Below, piece by piece: positions 1 through 5,687 of a DNA stretch of 5,987 nucleotides (within the stretch, counting starts at the first letter, position 1; each line of letters starts with the position of its first letter). Source of the stretch: Croceicoccus sp. (GTDB taxonomy: Bacteria; Pseudomonadota; Alphaproteobacteria; Sphingomonadales; Sphingomonadaceae); NCBI GenBank assembly GCA_029936705.1, contig JAPYSD010000238.1, positions 1 to 5,987 of the forward strand, read 5' to 3'. The notes under the pieces were generated by a model that made no database searches, was not told the DNA's origin, and saw only the letters and a list, made by a program, of their open reading frames with translations. The translations under genes and the position numbers were made by a program.

Positions 1-1
1 C

Positions 2-424
2 AGCTACATCTGCCCTGGCGGCAACCGACTACGGCCATCGAACCGCAACTTCAGCACTCCGCGCCCGCTCGCCAATGCCGATGGCTTCATCCGCTATCGC
101 GCCCGCGAGAAGGACTGCGGCGCCTGCGGGCTAAAGGAACGGTGCACGCCGAAACTGGCGGCGCGCAAGATCATGCGTTCGGTCCACGAAGGCGCGCGCG
201 ACCTGGCGCGCGATATCGCCACCAGCGACGCCTATCTCGTCTCAAGACGACAGCGGAAGAAGGTCGAGATGCTGTTCGCGCACCTCAAGCGCATCTTGAA
301 GCTGGACCGCTTGCGCCTGCGCGGTCCGAACGGAGCCAAAGACGAGTTCCACCTCGCAGCCGCAGCTCAAAACCTCCGCAAACTGGCCAAGATGCAACCG
401 CTGCCAGGCCTCGCAACAGCCTGA
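2..424 (+). CDS. IS1182-family transposase, C-terminal part (5' end outside window)
   Basis: This is the last 140 residues of a DDE transposase that cuts and joins the ends of its own insertion sequence. The frame is open from the window edge to TGA at 422-424. A Cys-rich segment comes first (C4, then C39-x2-C42-x5-C48), as in IS1182-type transposases, where such cysteines are thought to bind metal. Next comes the basic stretch SRRQRKKVEMLFAHLK with Glu89 and Lys96, the E-x6-K signature of the third catalytic acid of the DDE fold. The end (RLRLRGPNGAKDEFHLAAAAQNLRKLAK) matches the family's usual tail. The whole protein should be roughly 450-500 residues, so about two thirds lies upstream of the window. 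No internal stop is seen in this part. An ATG at 173 is internal and not the start. Family assignment is from motif recall; confidence is high for a DDE transposase and good for IS1182. Confidence 0.9.
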   Translation, partial: SYICPGGNRLRPSNRNFSTPRPLANADGFIRYRAREKDCGACGLKERCTPKLAARKIMRSVHEGARDLARDIATSDAYLVSRRQRKKVEMLFAHLKRILKLDRLRLRGPNGAKDEFHLAAAAQNLRKLAKMQPLPGLATA

Positions 425-427
425 GAG

Positions 428-444
428 GAGCGGCAAGGCCGCTC
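428..444 (+). other. Perfect 7-bp hairpin after the transposase stop
   Basis: GAGCGGC, loop AAG, GCCGCTC, beginning three bases after the transposase stop codon. The stem is GC-rich and perfect, but no T run follows, so it is not a standard intrinsic terminator. It could stabilise the 3' end of the transposase mRNA or slow transcription leaving the element. Confidence 0.5.
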
Positions 445-446
445 GC

Positions 447-482
447 CTGCTGTCAGCCGCGATCCTCTGCCCGAGACAGCAG
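447..482. repeat. 8-bp inverted repeat near the IS end
   Basis: CTGCTGTC (447-454) and GACAGCAG (475-482) are perfect reverse complements separated by 20 bases, just inside the proposed IS terminus. With the hairpin at 428-444 this gives two adjacent stem-loops in the non-coding tail of the element. The role is unknown; it may insulate the element from outside transcription. Confidence 0.45.
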
Positions 483-549
483 CGACTTCTTCAACAGAAT
501 AGGTCATTTGCAGACATTCCGTTTTTAGACAAAAATCCCGCAAAGCTGC

Positions 550-616
550 CATGTCCGCTTTCAGGCCATGTGCCGCGACGCGCTATCGACCGGAAATGGG
601 GTGGTTAGCGGACGTG
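550..616. repeat. Imperfect 10-bp inverted repeat downstream of the minus-strand cassette
   Basis: CATGTCCGCT (550-559) and AGCGGACGTG (607-616) are inverted copies with one G-T wobble, enclosing 47 bases. They lie directly 3' of the stop codon at 619-621 of the minus-strand cassette and contain the GCGGACAT-type motif that also appears, degenerate, at 508-517 (TGCAGACATT). The structure could end cassette transcripts, but there is no T tract on the minus strand right after it; a dispersed intergenic repeat is equally possible. Confidence 0.4.
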
Positions 617-618
617 AC

Positions 619-849
619 CTAATAGGTATCAATATCCCACTCACTCAGTGCGATAAGATGTTTGCCAAGTTTCTGAGCTGAGCCTTTTTCGGGCGACCAA
701 CGTTTCACCATCTTGTAGCCATCCCTGTCGACGAGTTCGAAGATCCATTGGCTACCGTCTACCCCGAAGGCGCAGGTCTCGGGCGGCTCCTGGAATAACG
801 CTTGATCAGCGAGCAGTTTCTTCAACGCATCCACTTGGTCGCTCGTCAT
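619..849 (-). CDS. Second frame (C-terminal module) of a lipoprotein-linked conserved hypothetical
   Basis: Taken alone this is a 76-residue soluble protein. The centre (DGSQWIFELVDRDGYKMV, then KRWSP, about residues 30-52) looks like the C-terminal half of a conserved hypothetical family in which an upstream segment with the pattern GGYEPG-x2-GR runs straight into this one. The ATG at 849-847 overlaps the TGA of the lipoprotein frame as ATGA. AGG lies only one base before the ATG, and there is no well-spaced Shine-Dalgarno sequence, so independent initiation looks weak. The likely routes are reinitiation at the ATGA overlap or -1 frameshifting upstream at A AAA AAG (864-858), which would enter this frame through Glu-Ile-Arg before Met1. 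It may also be the back half of a gene broken by a one-base loss. Function is unknown. Confidence 0.7.
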   Translation of the reverse strand: MTSDQVDALKKLLADQALFQEPPETCAFGVDGSQWIFELVDRDGYKMVKRWSPEKGSAQKLGKHLIALSEWDIDTY

Positions 850-1319
850 CCTAATTTCTTTTTTGAACGTCCGATCTTACCCGGTTCGTAGCCGCCAGCG
901 AAGGTCATTTCCTTTGCGATTAGCTTTAGACCATCGCCATCGGCCTGAACCCGAATGAACACAGAAGGGTCAAAAGAAGGAATATAGCTAAAACGTAGAG
1001 CAAATTCCGGCAGCGCAGTGCATTGCGCAAGCTCGAAAAACGAAGGTTCTCCAGCTGCTTGCCATTGGCTAGGATACCATTCACTTTCGACCTTACCGAC
1101 GATGGGCCTTGGCCCCCCTGGAAACCCACAGCTCAAACTCGGTTCAGAGTATTCCTCAGGGAAGTAGCCAGATGCAAAAGGGCTACTGCGCTGCTCTGGA
1201 CTAAGCTTAGTTGCCGACTGACAAATAGGTTCGTCGAAACGCTCCGGTGTGCAGCCCGCAAGAGTGAAAGCGACCAGAACCGACCCGACCTTCAAGGTTT
1301 GGATCAAACGCATCTGCAT
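846..1319 (-). CDS. Putative outer-membrane lipoprotein, first frame of a split gene
   Basis: 157 residues as read in one frame. The N-terminus has basic residues, a hydrophobic stretch (about 10-20) and the lipobox LAGC with Cys23, so signal peptidase II cleavage and lipidation at Cys23 are expected. Residue 24 is Thr, not Asp, so the protein should be sent to the outer membrane. The mature part is polar with several Cys residues and many aromatics, and no domain I can name. The C-terminus (GGYEPGKIGRSKKKLG) stops abruptly in the middle of what looks like a longer conserved protein, continued in the -1 frame. A -1 shift after Lys154 would give one protein of 233 residues. The start is ATG at 1319, three bases after the preceding gene's TAG, so translation is probably coupled; ATG at 1313 would also serve and keeps the signal peptide. 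Confidence 0.8.
   Translation of the reverse strand: MQMRLIQTLKVGSVLVAFTLAGCTPERFDEPICQSATKLSPEQRSSPFASGYFPEEYSEPSLSCGFPGGPRPIVGKVESEWYPSQWQAAGEPSFFELAQCTALPEFALRFSYIPSFDPSVFIRVQADGDGLKLIAKEMTFAGGYEPGKIGRSKKKLG
858..864 (-). promoter_or_regulatory. In-phase A AAA AAG slippery heptamer (candidate -1 frameshift site)
   Basis: In the lipoprotein frame the codons read TCA AAA AAG AAA TTA GGA TGA, so the heptamer A AAA AAG is in the phase used by classical -1 frameshift sites such as dnaX and many IS transposases. Slipping back one base gives AAA AAG, then GAA ATT AGG ATG, which is exactly the downstream frame. I see no strong stem-loop or good internal Shine-Dalgarno sequence nearby. One extra A in the run would fuse the frames without slippage, so a decayed or misread homopolymer is a real alternative. 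Confidence 0.5.
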
Positions 1320-1322
1320 TTG

Positions 1323-1544
1323 CTAGGCTATTCCTGCCATGACCGCTATGTCGTCGAGAACCGTCTGCACGGGTCGATCATAGTCCAAGTCGCGAAGCAG
1401 CTTCTGTTGCCTCGTCCCCTCTCTGATCGCTTCGGTGAACGCGCCATCGCCAACGAACTTGCGATAGAGATTGGCGCGCTCGAGCTCTTCGCGCATGATG
1501 TGATCGGCTGCACTTTCAGGGAGGCCAAAAGGATCATTCATCAT
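1323..1544 (-). CDS. Small conserved-looking hypothetical protein, 73 residues
   Basis: A small acidic, helix-rich soluble protein with no signal peptide or membrane segment. Residues 14-27 (DHIMREELERANLY) and 38-55 look like amphipathic helices, and codon use is like that of the neighbouring genes. I do not recognise the family. The start is ATG at 1544; the next codon is also ATG (1541), so the N-terminus is uncertain by one residue. AGG at 1560-1558 lies rather far upstream as a ribosome binding site. It is the first well-supported gene of a compact cassette, ending three bases before the lipoprotein gene, so co-expression is likely. The reading frame is open further upstream to about 1730 but without ATG. 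A shorter ATG at 1537 in another frame is a shadow. Confidence 0.65.
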   Translation of the reverse strand: MMNDPFGLPESAADHIMREELERANLYRKFVGDGAFTEAIREGTRQQKLLRDLDYDRPVQTVLDDIAVMAGIA

Positions 1545-1546
1545 GA

Positions 1547-1741
1547 TCAGTTCACTACCTGATCGACATATACGGCGCGACGAACATCTGATGCACCACA
1601 GTGAACCGTGGCGAGAATGTTCGTCTTTCCATTGCCTTGCAACTGAGGTGAATCGACGATTGGTTTGGAGGCCGCGATTACGAACTCCGAATGTCTTGTT
1701 AGTCGGGGACAGCGGCTTCGTGCGAGCCTATTTGATAAGGA
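1547..1741 (-). pseudogene. Possible gene remnant: open frame without a good start codon
   Basis: Between the TGA at 1744-1742 and the TGA at 1549-1547 one minus-strand frame stays open and reads like protein, with EFVIAASKPIVDSPQ in the middle and VHCGASDVRRAVYVDQVVN at the end. It stops two bases before the ATG of the 73-residue gene, the spacing expected in an operon. There is no ATG or GTG start for the conserved-looking part. A TTG at 1642 would give only 31 residues and has no Shine-Dalgarno sequence. The most economical view is the back end of a gene whose front has been lost or replaced, but 64 open codons at this GC content can arise by chance. No function can be assigned. Confidence 0.3.
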
Positions 1742-1879
1742 TCACGTAGAGGTCCGGCGCCGGTGATCGCTGAATTTTTCGCCACCCAAAGCATTGGTGC
1801 GAATGCCATTCGCTTTCCATGGTTTGCAAAGCTTGCAGCCTGCCCGGCGGCTTCGGGCACGACCTCGCTTATGGTGCAT
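1742..1879 (-). CDS. 45-residue basic small protein with a CxxC motif
   Basis: A very short gene that is easily missed because the frame is open upstream to a TTG at 1999. The likely start is ATG at 1879-1877, preceded by TTGGAGATTAAC, which puts GGAG at ideal spacing. The protein starts MHHKRGRARS and carries RRAGCKLCKPWKANG at residues 11-25, with Cys15 and Cys18 as a single CxxC. The rest is rich in Arg and Lys (ends SDHRRRTST). I recall short proteobacterial proteins with the same pattern (basic start, R-x-G-C-x2-C-K-P-x-K-x-N-G), which supports a real gene, but I know no assigned function. One CxxC with many basic residues would fit metal binding as a dimer or nucleic-acid contact; that is inference. 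It lies 120 bp after the two-transmembrane gene on the same strand and could be co-transcribed. Confidence 0.7.
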   Translation of the reverse strand: MHHKRGRARSRRAGCKLCKPWKANGIRTNALGGEKFSDHRRRTST

Positions 1880-1999
1880 GTTAATCTCCAACTTCAAGGA
1901 CTGCCATACAGGCGGCGCCGCTGAGCAGCATCTCGCGATAGCAACGCGCGATAAAATACCATACATCAGATTGGCGCTGAAAAACAGTACGCCTGCCAA

Positions 2000-3724
2000 C
2001 TAACGTGAACGTCGCCTGACATACCACGCGATCGCCACCGGCAGGGCCAATGCCATCGCAATCGGCATTATCAGAGATAAAATCGCAAAGGTCCAGTTCT
2101 GCCAATTAGATGCACGGTCATGAGCAAACTGTTCGACCTGAAATACAACCTGAATAACGCCCGAAACACCCAGAATGCCGAACAAGAGGTTGAGAAGTCT
2201 CTCCCGCGTCTGGCTGTGTTCAGCGTCCTTATCACGCTGTCTGCGATGCAAGTCGCGGACATCTTCCTCGAGCGCGGCCAGCGCGCCCTGGTAGGCCTCT
2301 TTCAGGCGTGAAGTGCCGCGCAACAGTTCCAGTTCCTCAAAGACATCGCGTTCGGTATCGTAGCGAAATGGATTGCGATAACGATGCCTTTCATATTTCT
2401 CGAATGCATCGCGGCGCACGGCGTTGATCTGCGCTTCCGCCTCGGCAAAGCTGCCGTTGCCGATCTTCGCCTGGATTTCGTCGATGGCCCTGAACGTCTC
2501 CTCTTCCTGTTCGCGCGTCAGCGCTTCGTTATGCATCGAAAGCGCGTGGATCAGGAACGCATAGGGGCAGGTTCCGATATGATCATTGCCGACCTCCAGC
2601 GTGCGCGAACGAGGGACGAAGGTGATCATAGCACGAGGATTGGCGAAGCGGACGAAAAAGCCCTCTTCCTCCTGCTCGTCCGATTTTGGATAGATGGGAT
2701 CAAGGCTATCGAGCACCTCGCTCGCTTCCTGATTGGTGAAATCAATGATGTTCTGACTGAAGCCGGCGAGGAAAAGATAGGCCAGACGTGTTTCTGCAGG
2801 ACGGCTGCGCAGACGGCGTACGCTTCGCCAGTAATCCGCGCCCAGAAGAACATGTGGGGATGACGGCTGCAGCGCCTTCTGCTGGGCGATCAGTTCCGGA
2901 TACTGGCGAAACTCGGCATCAGGCACGCGGGTGCGGCGCTTCACCAACACCCCGTTTTCGACCGGTTCGATCAGTTTAAAGAATTGGCGGTCGTGGAAAT
3001 AGAAACTGGACCGATTGGCAGGTACCGTCAGGCCCGGTATCTCGATCGAAGGCACATTCTCAACCGCCTCGCTGAAAACCGGCAGCTTGATAGCACAATC
3101 GGTTTTCAGCCGGTTTCGGTCTACCCGATAGCATTCGGCCACAAAATCCCAGAACGGCACTGCTTGCGCTTCGCTTATTGGACGCGTGACGGTTAATCCT
3201 ACCAATGCGTCGAGACCTTCCAGGCCACGCGCGGAATCGAATTCCTTGGGCCATGCCAGTTTCTGGAGGAGCGACAGGAAGTAATAGGTCGCAGGCACGG
3301 TCCCTGCCCGTTCGGCTGCAAGGTCGGCTCCATAGCGATACTCGAAACCCAGGTTCCAGCTGAATGCTCCGTCGGGGTAACGATACCAGAACCTGCGGAG
3401 GGAAACATCGCGATTACGGCGTTCAGGCTCAATCGGAACGGCAAAGGCACTGCCTTCCGTCGTCCATTCGACAAGACGGGGCATAGCAAAGTCGAGCGTT
3501 TCCGCCGGACCCGCACAAAACAGGCGATCCGGTACTTTTTGCTGGCGTGATCGATCGGCAATATCGTTGAACAGGGGATCGATCGCCTGGCTGAGTGCCA
3601 GTGAGCTAGCGCATTGCAATCCATCCGGCACCTGCCCGATGCGGGAACGCGGCAGATAGAATGACAAGGTCCAGTAGAGCGTTCGGTCTTCGGCCACCGA
3701 TCTCACTGTTGCCGGCCTCTGCAT
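2000..3724 (-). CDS. Large unknown protein with C-terminal helical stalk and two transmembrane helices (CorA-like outline)
   Basis: 574 residues from the chosen ATG at 3724, which follows GGGGGAA by nine bases. The open frame extends up to 3862, but that part overlaps the upstream gene and has no conserved look. Residues 1-380 are a large globular cytoplasmic region of no family I recognise, rich in aromatics (for example RFWYRYPDGAFSWNLGFEYRYG, about 111-132). At 383-400 a distinctive IGTCPYAFLIHALSMHNE segment follows. Residues about 401-509 are charged and strongly helical, probably a coiled-coil stalk. Transmembrane helices are at about 511-529 and 544-568, followed by RRRSR at the end. 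Globular domain, long helices, two transmembrane helices and a basic tail is the layout of CorA-type channels, but the GMN motif that ends CorA's first helix is absent. Inner-membrane location is likely. The gene starts 46 bp after the acetyltransferase stop, so an operon is probable. A membrane effector or ion conductor controlled by its partner is inference. Confidence 0.85.
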   Translation of the reverse strand: MQRPATVRSVAEDRTLYWTLSFYLPRSRIGQVPDGLQCASSLALSQAIDPLFNDIADRSRQQKVPDRLFCAGPAETLDFAMPRLVEWTTEGSAFAVPIEPERRNRDVSLRRFWYRYPDGAFSWNLGFEYRYGADLAAERAGTVPATYYFLSLLQKLAWPKEFDSARGLEGLDALVGLTVTRPISEAQAVPFWDFVAECYRVDRNRLKTDCAIKLPVFSEAVENVPSIEIPGLTVPANRSSFYFHDRQFFKLIEPVENGVLVKRRTRVPDAEFRQYPELIAQQKALQPSSPHVLLGADYWRSVRRLRSRPAETRLAYLFLAGFSQNIIDFTNQEASEVLDSLDPIYPKSDEQEEEGFFVRFANPRAMITFVPRSRTLEVGNDHIGTCPYAFLIHALSMHNEALTREQEEETFRAIDEIQAKIGNGSFAEAEAQINAVRRDAFEKYERHRYRNPFRYDTERDVFEELELLRGTSRLKEAYQGALAALEEDVRDLHRRQRDKDAEHSQTRERLLNLLFGILGVSGVIQVVFQVEQFAHDRASNWQNWTFAILSLIMPIAMALALPVAIAWYVRRRSR

Positions 3725-3731
3725 CAAGTGT

Positions 3732-3740
3732 AGTTCCCCC
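3732..3740 (-). promoter_or_regulatory. Ribosome binding site that sets the start at 3724
   Basis: On the minus strand CGGGGGAACTACACTTGATG places a GGGGGAA run nine bases before the ATG at 3724-3722. It lies in the 46 bp between the two genes of the pair and is much stronger than anything before the acetyltransferase ATG, so the second gene may be translated well in its own right. It favours this start over the longer open frame to 3862. Confidence 0.6.
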
Positions 3741-3770
3741 GATATGCGGTGATGAGCGCCTCCCCCTGAG

Positions 3771-4688
3771 TTAGCCGCAGTCACCACGCGCCAGTGCAAA
3801 TATTGAATTGCATTGCGGCCAGTGGGCCCGACCAGATGACAACTTCTCAAGTGCTGGCCCAATATCCAGAAGGGCGATCATCTCGCCTGCATCTGCGCGG
3901 ACGCTCAAATCTCTAAGCTGCGCCGCCGCGGTCGGATCGCTGGTTGGATCCCGACCCTTGAGCACTGATATCTGGAAGAAGCTGCGTAAGTGATCGTGGA
4001 GAAAACGGGCAGACATTTGCCGTCCGCTGAAGCCGAGAACCGAATAGACCAGCGCATCTTCGGCTGCCTGATCTGCCGATAGGGCCGGCTGCACATAGGC
4101 AAAATCAACCGCCAGCGCGCCCAGATGCTGCCAAAGCCGAAGCCGCTCGACCTGATCGGTCCCACCCCTTTCGCTGTCTTCGTAGTATTCCGCTTCAGTC
4201 ATGCGAAGAGGATCGTTCTGTTCAATGAAGATCGCGGGATGACCCGCCCGATCGCCTAAGGCGCGAGCTGACAACTGTGCCACGACAGATAATAATAGGC
4301 GTGAATATCCTCGACCTCGTGCGGCACGATCAATAAACAGATAGTTCAGCGCAACCGCAACGGAAGGATGACGGGGCAGCGGCTGTATGGCCGTCGCCAG
4401 GAAATTTGCGCCGCCCAGCAAGGCACCCTCTTCATCCTCGATAACTGCGATCAGTTCGCAGTGGGATGGCGGCCCGGAACTCGCGTTGCCTGCATTCATT
4501 GCGAGGCAGGCACGAAACCCCTCAATACCCTCTTTCTCGTTGGGGAGCACGAAAGCCCGTTCATAGGCTTCGAAAAACCGGTCGACGATCGGTGATAAGG
4601 GCCGGATCGTTGCGCTGACATGCAACCCGCCTTCCAACCCCAGAGCCCATGTTTCATCGGAATCGGGAATGGGCTGATCGACCTGCAT
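3771..4688 (-). CDS. GNAT-family acyltransferase with C-terminal extension
   Basis: 305 residues, cytoplasmic, with no signal or membrane segment. A GNAT core is seen at about residues 25-205: strand region CELIAVIEDEEGALLGGANF (77-96), the strand ALNYLFID (113-120), then RGRGYS (124-129) followed by a helix. This matches the acetyl-CoA pyrophosphate loop R/Q-x-x-G-x-G/A except that Ser replaces the last Gly/Ala. Next come PAIFIEQNDP (151-160) and, after W186, the segment FAYVQPALS (196-204). Some 100 residues follow the core, so the protein is longer than minimal GNATs (about 150-180). GNAT enzymes move an acyl group from acyl-CoA to an amine; the substrate here is unknown. The start ATG at 4688 is firm: an in-frame TAA lies at 4694-4692 and no other start is close. 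No clear Shine-Dalgarno sequence precedes it. It is followed by the two-transmembrane gene, probably in one operon. Confidence 0.85.
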   Translation of the reverse strand: MQVDQPIPDSDETWALGLEGGLHVSATIRPLSPIVDRFFEAYERAFVLPNEKEGIEGFRACLAMNAGNASSGPPSHCELIAVIEDEEGALLGGANFLATAIQPLPRHPSVAVALNYLFIDRAARGRGYSRLLLSVVAQLSARALGDRAGHPAIFIEQNDPLRMTEAEYYEDSERGGTDQVERLRLWQHLGALAVDFAYVQPALSADQAAEDALVYSVLGFSGRQMSARFLHDHLRSFFQISVLKGRDPTSDPTAAAQLRDLSVRADAGEMIALLDIGPALEKLSSGRAHWPQCNSIFALARGDCG

Positions 4689-4873
4689 AGGTTACTGTTA
4701 GCGTTCATTCGAAAACGTGTCAGCCACACTGTCGCTACATTGTGTAAGATGATGGAGCTGGCCTGATCGCCCAATATGCGGAGACGGTCGACCTCGCGCA
4801 GGATTTTCCCGGCCTCAGCTGGAGGCATGGGAAGAGGCAACGCATGCTAGAGACTTGCCTGCTCCATTCCTTA
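4689..4873. other. Upstream region of the GNAT gene, cut off from its far side by the IS
   Basis: 185 bases between the acetyltransferase ATG and the IS end. On the plus strand AGGCAA (4835-4840) and TTGCCT (4855-4860) form a 6-bp inverted repeat around a GCATGC palindrome, a possible operator or weak hairpin. A minus-strand open frame from TTG 4840 runs into the GNAT gene out of frame and has no ribosome binding site. I cannot point to a convincing -35/-10 pair. Confidence 0.35.
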
Positions 4874-4893
4874 GGCTTAGGACTCGTTGATCA
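4874..4893 (+). repeat. Terminal inverted repeat of the IS5-family element (transposase 3' side)
   Basis: GGCTTAGGACTCGTTGATCA. It pairs with the terminal repeat at 5688-5707 with one single-base gap and several mismatches toward the inner side. The transposase remnant ends four bases inside it, at 4897. Confidence 0.75.
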
Positions 4894-4896
4894 CAG

Positions 4897-5647
4897 TCAA
4901 AAGAGCGCGGCGGCAGCGAGAGTGAGGGCAAAGAAGAAGACCGTCGGGCATCGATCGTAGCGGGTCGCCACGCGGCGCCAGTCCTTCGGCGGACGAACAT
5001 AAAATCAATGCTATTGCGCCGTCTGTATCGTCGCTTGTCGTATTTGACTGGAAAGGAACGCGACTTGCATCCCGGAATGCAGGGCTTGATGCGCTATTGC
5101 TCGAGTGCGTCCCTGAACCATTCGGCGTCATAGCACCGATCTGCCAACTTCCACTTGGCTTTGGGCAAGTCGTCGAGCAGAGCTGCCGTGCCTGTGAAAT
5201 CGCTGATCTGGCCTGCCGTGATGAAGAAGCTCAGGGGGCGTCCGGTGGCATCGACAACGGCGTGAAGCTATGTGTTCATACCGCCCTTGGTCCGCCCAAT
5301 CAGGCGTCCGACATCCCCTTTTTTACCCCAAGGCTGGAAGCCGTGCGGTGGGCCTTGAGGTAGGTCGCATAAATCATGACGGTCTGGGGCTCGGCCCTCT
5401 GGGCGGACAGACCCTCCATCATCCGGGTAAACACGCCCATCGCACCCCATCGTTTCCACCGGTTATACAATGTCTTGTGTGGTCCATATTCCTTAAGTGC
5501 ATCACGCCAGCGCAGCCCGTTGCGGTTGACGAAGATGATCCCGCTCAGCACGCGACAGTCGTCCATACGCGGTTTGCCGTGGCTCTTGGGAGAATAGGGC
5601 GACAGTCGCGCCATCTGCTCGTCCGTCAGCCAATACAAGTCGCTTAT
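4897..5647 (-). pseudogene. IS427-group IS5 transposase, disabled by several mutations
   Basis: The frame starts SDLYWLTDEQMARL, typical of these DDE transposases. Normally two frames are joined by -1 slippage at A AAA AAG, which is present at 5324-5318 (GTA AAA AAG GGG). Lesions, from the front: the start after AAGGAG reads ATA (5647-5645) where ATG is expected; the first catalytic Asp in MIDATYLKAH is Tyr (MIYATYLKAH, codon 5371-5369); an amber codon at 5270-5268 replaces the Lys of GGMNTKLHAV; a second amber at 5096-5094 follows RDALEQ; the catalytic Glu expected in RIEIMFGRLKDW is Asp (SIDFMF, codon 5006-5004); one base is missing near 4985-4992. After that deletion the frame resumes as KDWRRVATRYDRCP and ends at TGA 4899-4897. 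The second Asp (LADRCYDAEW) remains. Wild-type residues are from recall of the family. The protein cannot be active. A TTG at 5653 is in frame but too close to AAGGAG. Confidence 0.9.
5318..5324 (-). promoter_or_regulatory. IS5 transposase -1 frameshift heptamer
   Basis: A AAA AAG in phase GTA AAA AAG GGG ATG. Without slippage the first frame ends at TGA 5302-5300. With a -1 shift it continues as GDVGRLIGRTKGG, the expected family sequence. This is the usual expression signal of two-frame IS5 elements, kept here although the rest of the gene is dead. Confidence 0.8.
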
Positions 5648-5687
5648 GCTCAATCTCCTTACGGAGCCTGAATCACATCAACGCCTG

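Larger units (their letters stand above)
1..502 (+). mobile_element. IS1182-like insertion sequence, right-hand part
   Basis: The transposase tail, a short 3' untranslated stretch with two hairpins, and a probable terminus at about 484-502 (GACTTCTTCAACAGAATAG) make up the right end of the element. The terminus is placed by recall of similar T/C-rich ends carrying TTCTTCAACAGAAT in this group. The left end is outside the window, so neither the inverted repeat nor the target duplication can be checked, and the exact boundary may be off by several bases. Confidence 0.6.

Noticed and set aside
1023..1562. Plus-strand open frame of 179 residues
   Set aside because: It is antisense to the lipoprotein and 73-residue genes, has no ribosome binding site and no protein-like pattern, while the minus frames have a lipobox and coupled starts.
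1934..1953. Two direct CGCGATA repeats 13 bp apart
   Set aside because: Seven-base repeats are too short to separate from chance; possible operator half-sites only.
1880..1999. Upstream extension of the 45-residue gene to TTG 1999
   Set aside because: The added 40 residues have no supporting ribosome binding site, while ATG 1879 has GGAG at good spacing.
2384..2863. Plus-strand open frame of 159 residues
   Set aside because: It is fully antisense to the 574-residue gene, whose coding pattern and membrane helices are convincing.
3725..3862. Longer N-terminus for the two-TM protein
   Set aside because: The extra 46 residues overlap the GNAT gene and are low in protein character; ATG 3724 has a strong ribosome binding site.
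4496..4840. Minus-strand open frame of 114 residues upstream of and overlapping the GNAT gene
   Set aside because: TTG start without a ribosome binding site, and 190 bases of overlap out of frame with a well-supported gene. The first 45 residues look faintly protein-like and could be a remnant, but I cannot support it.
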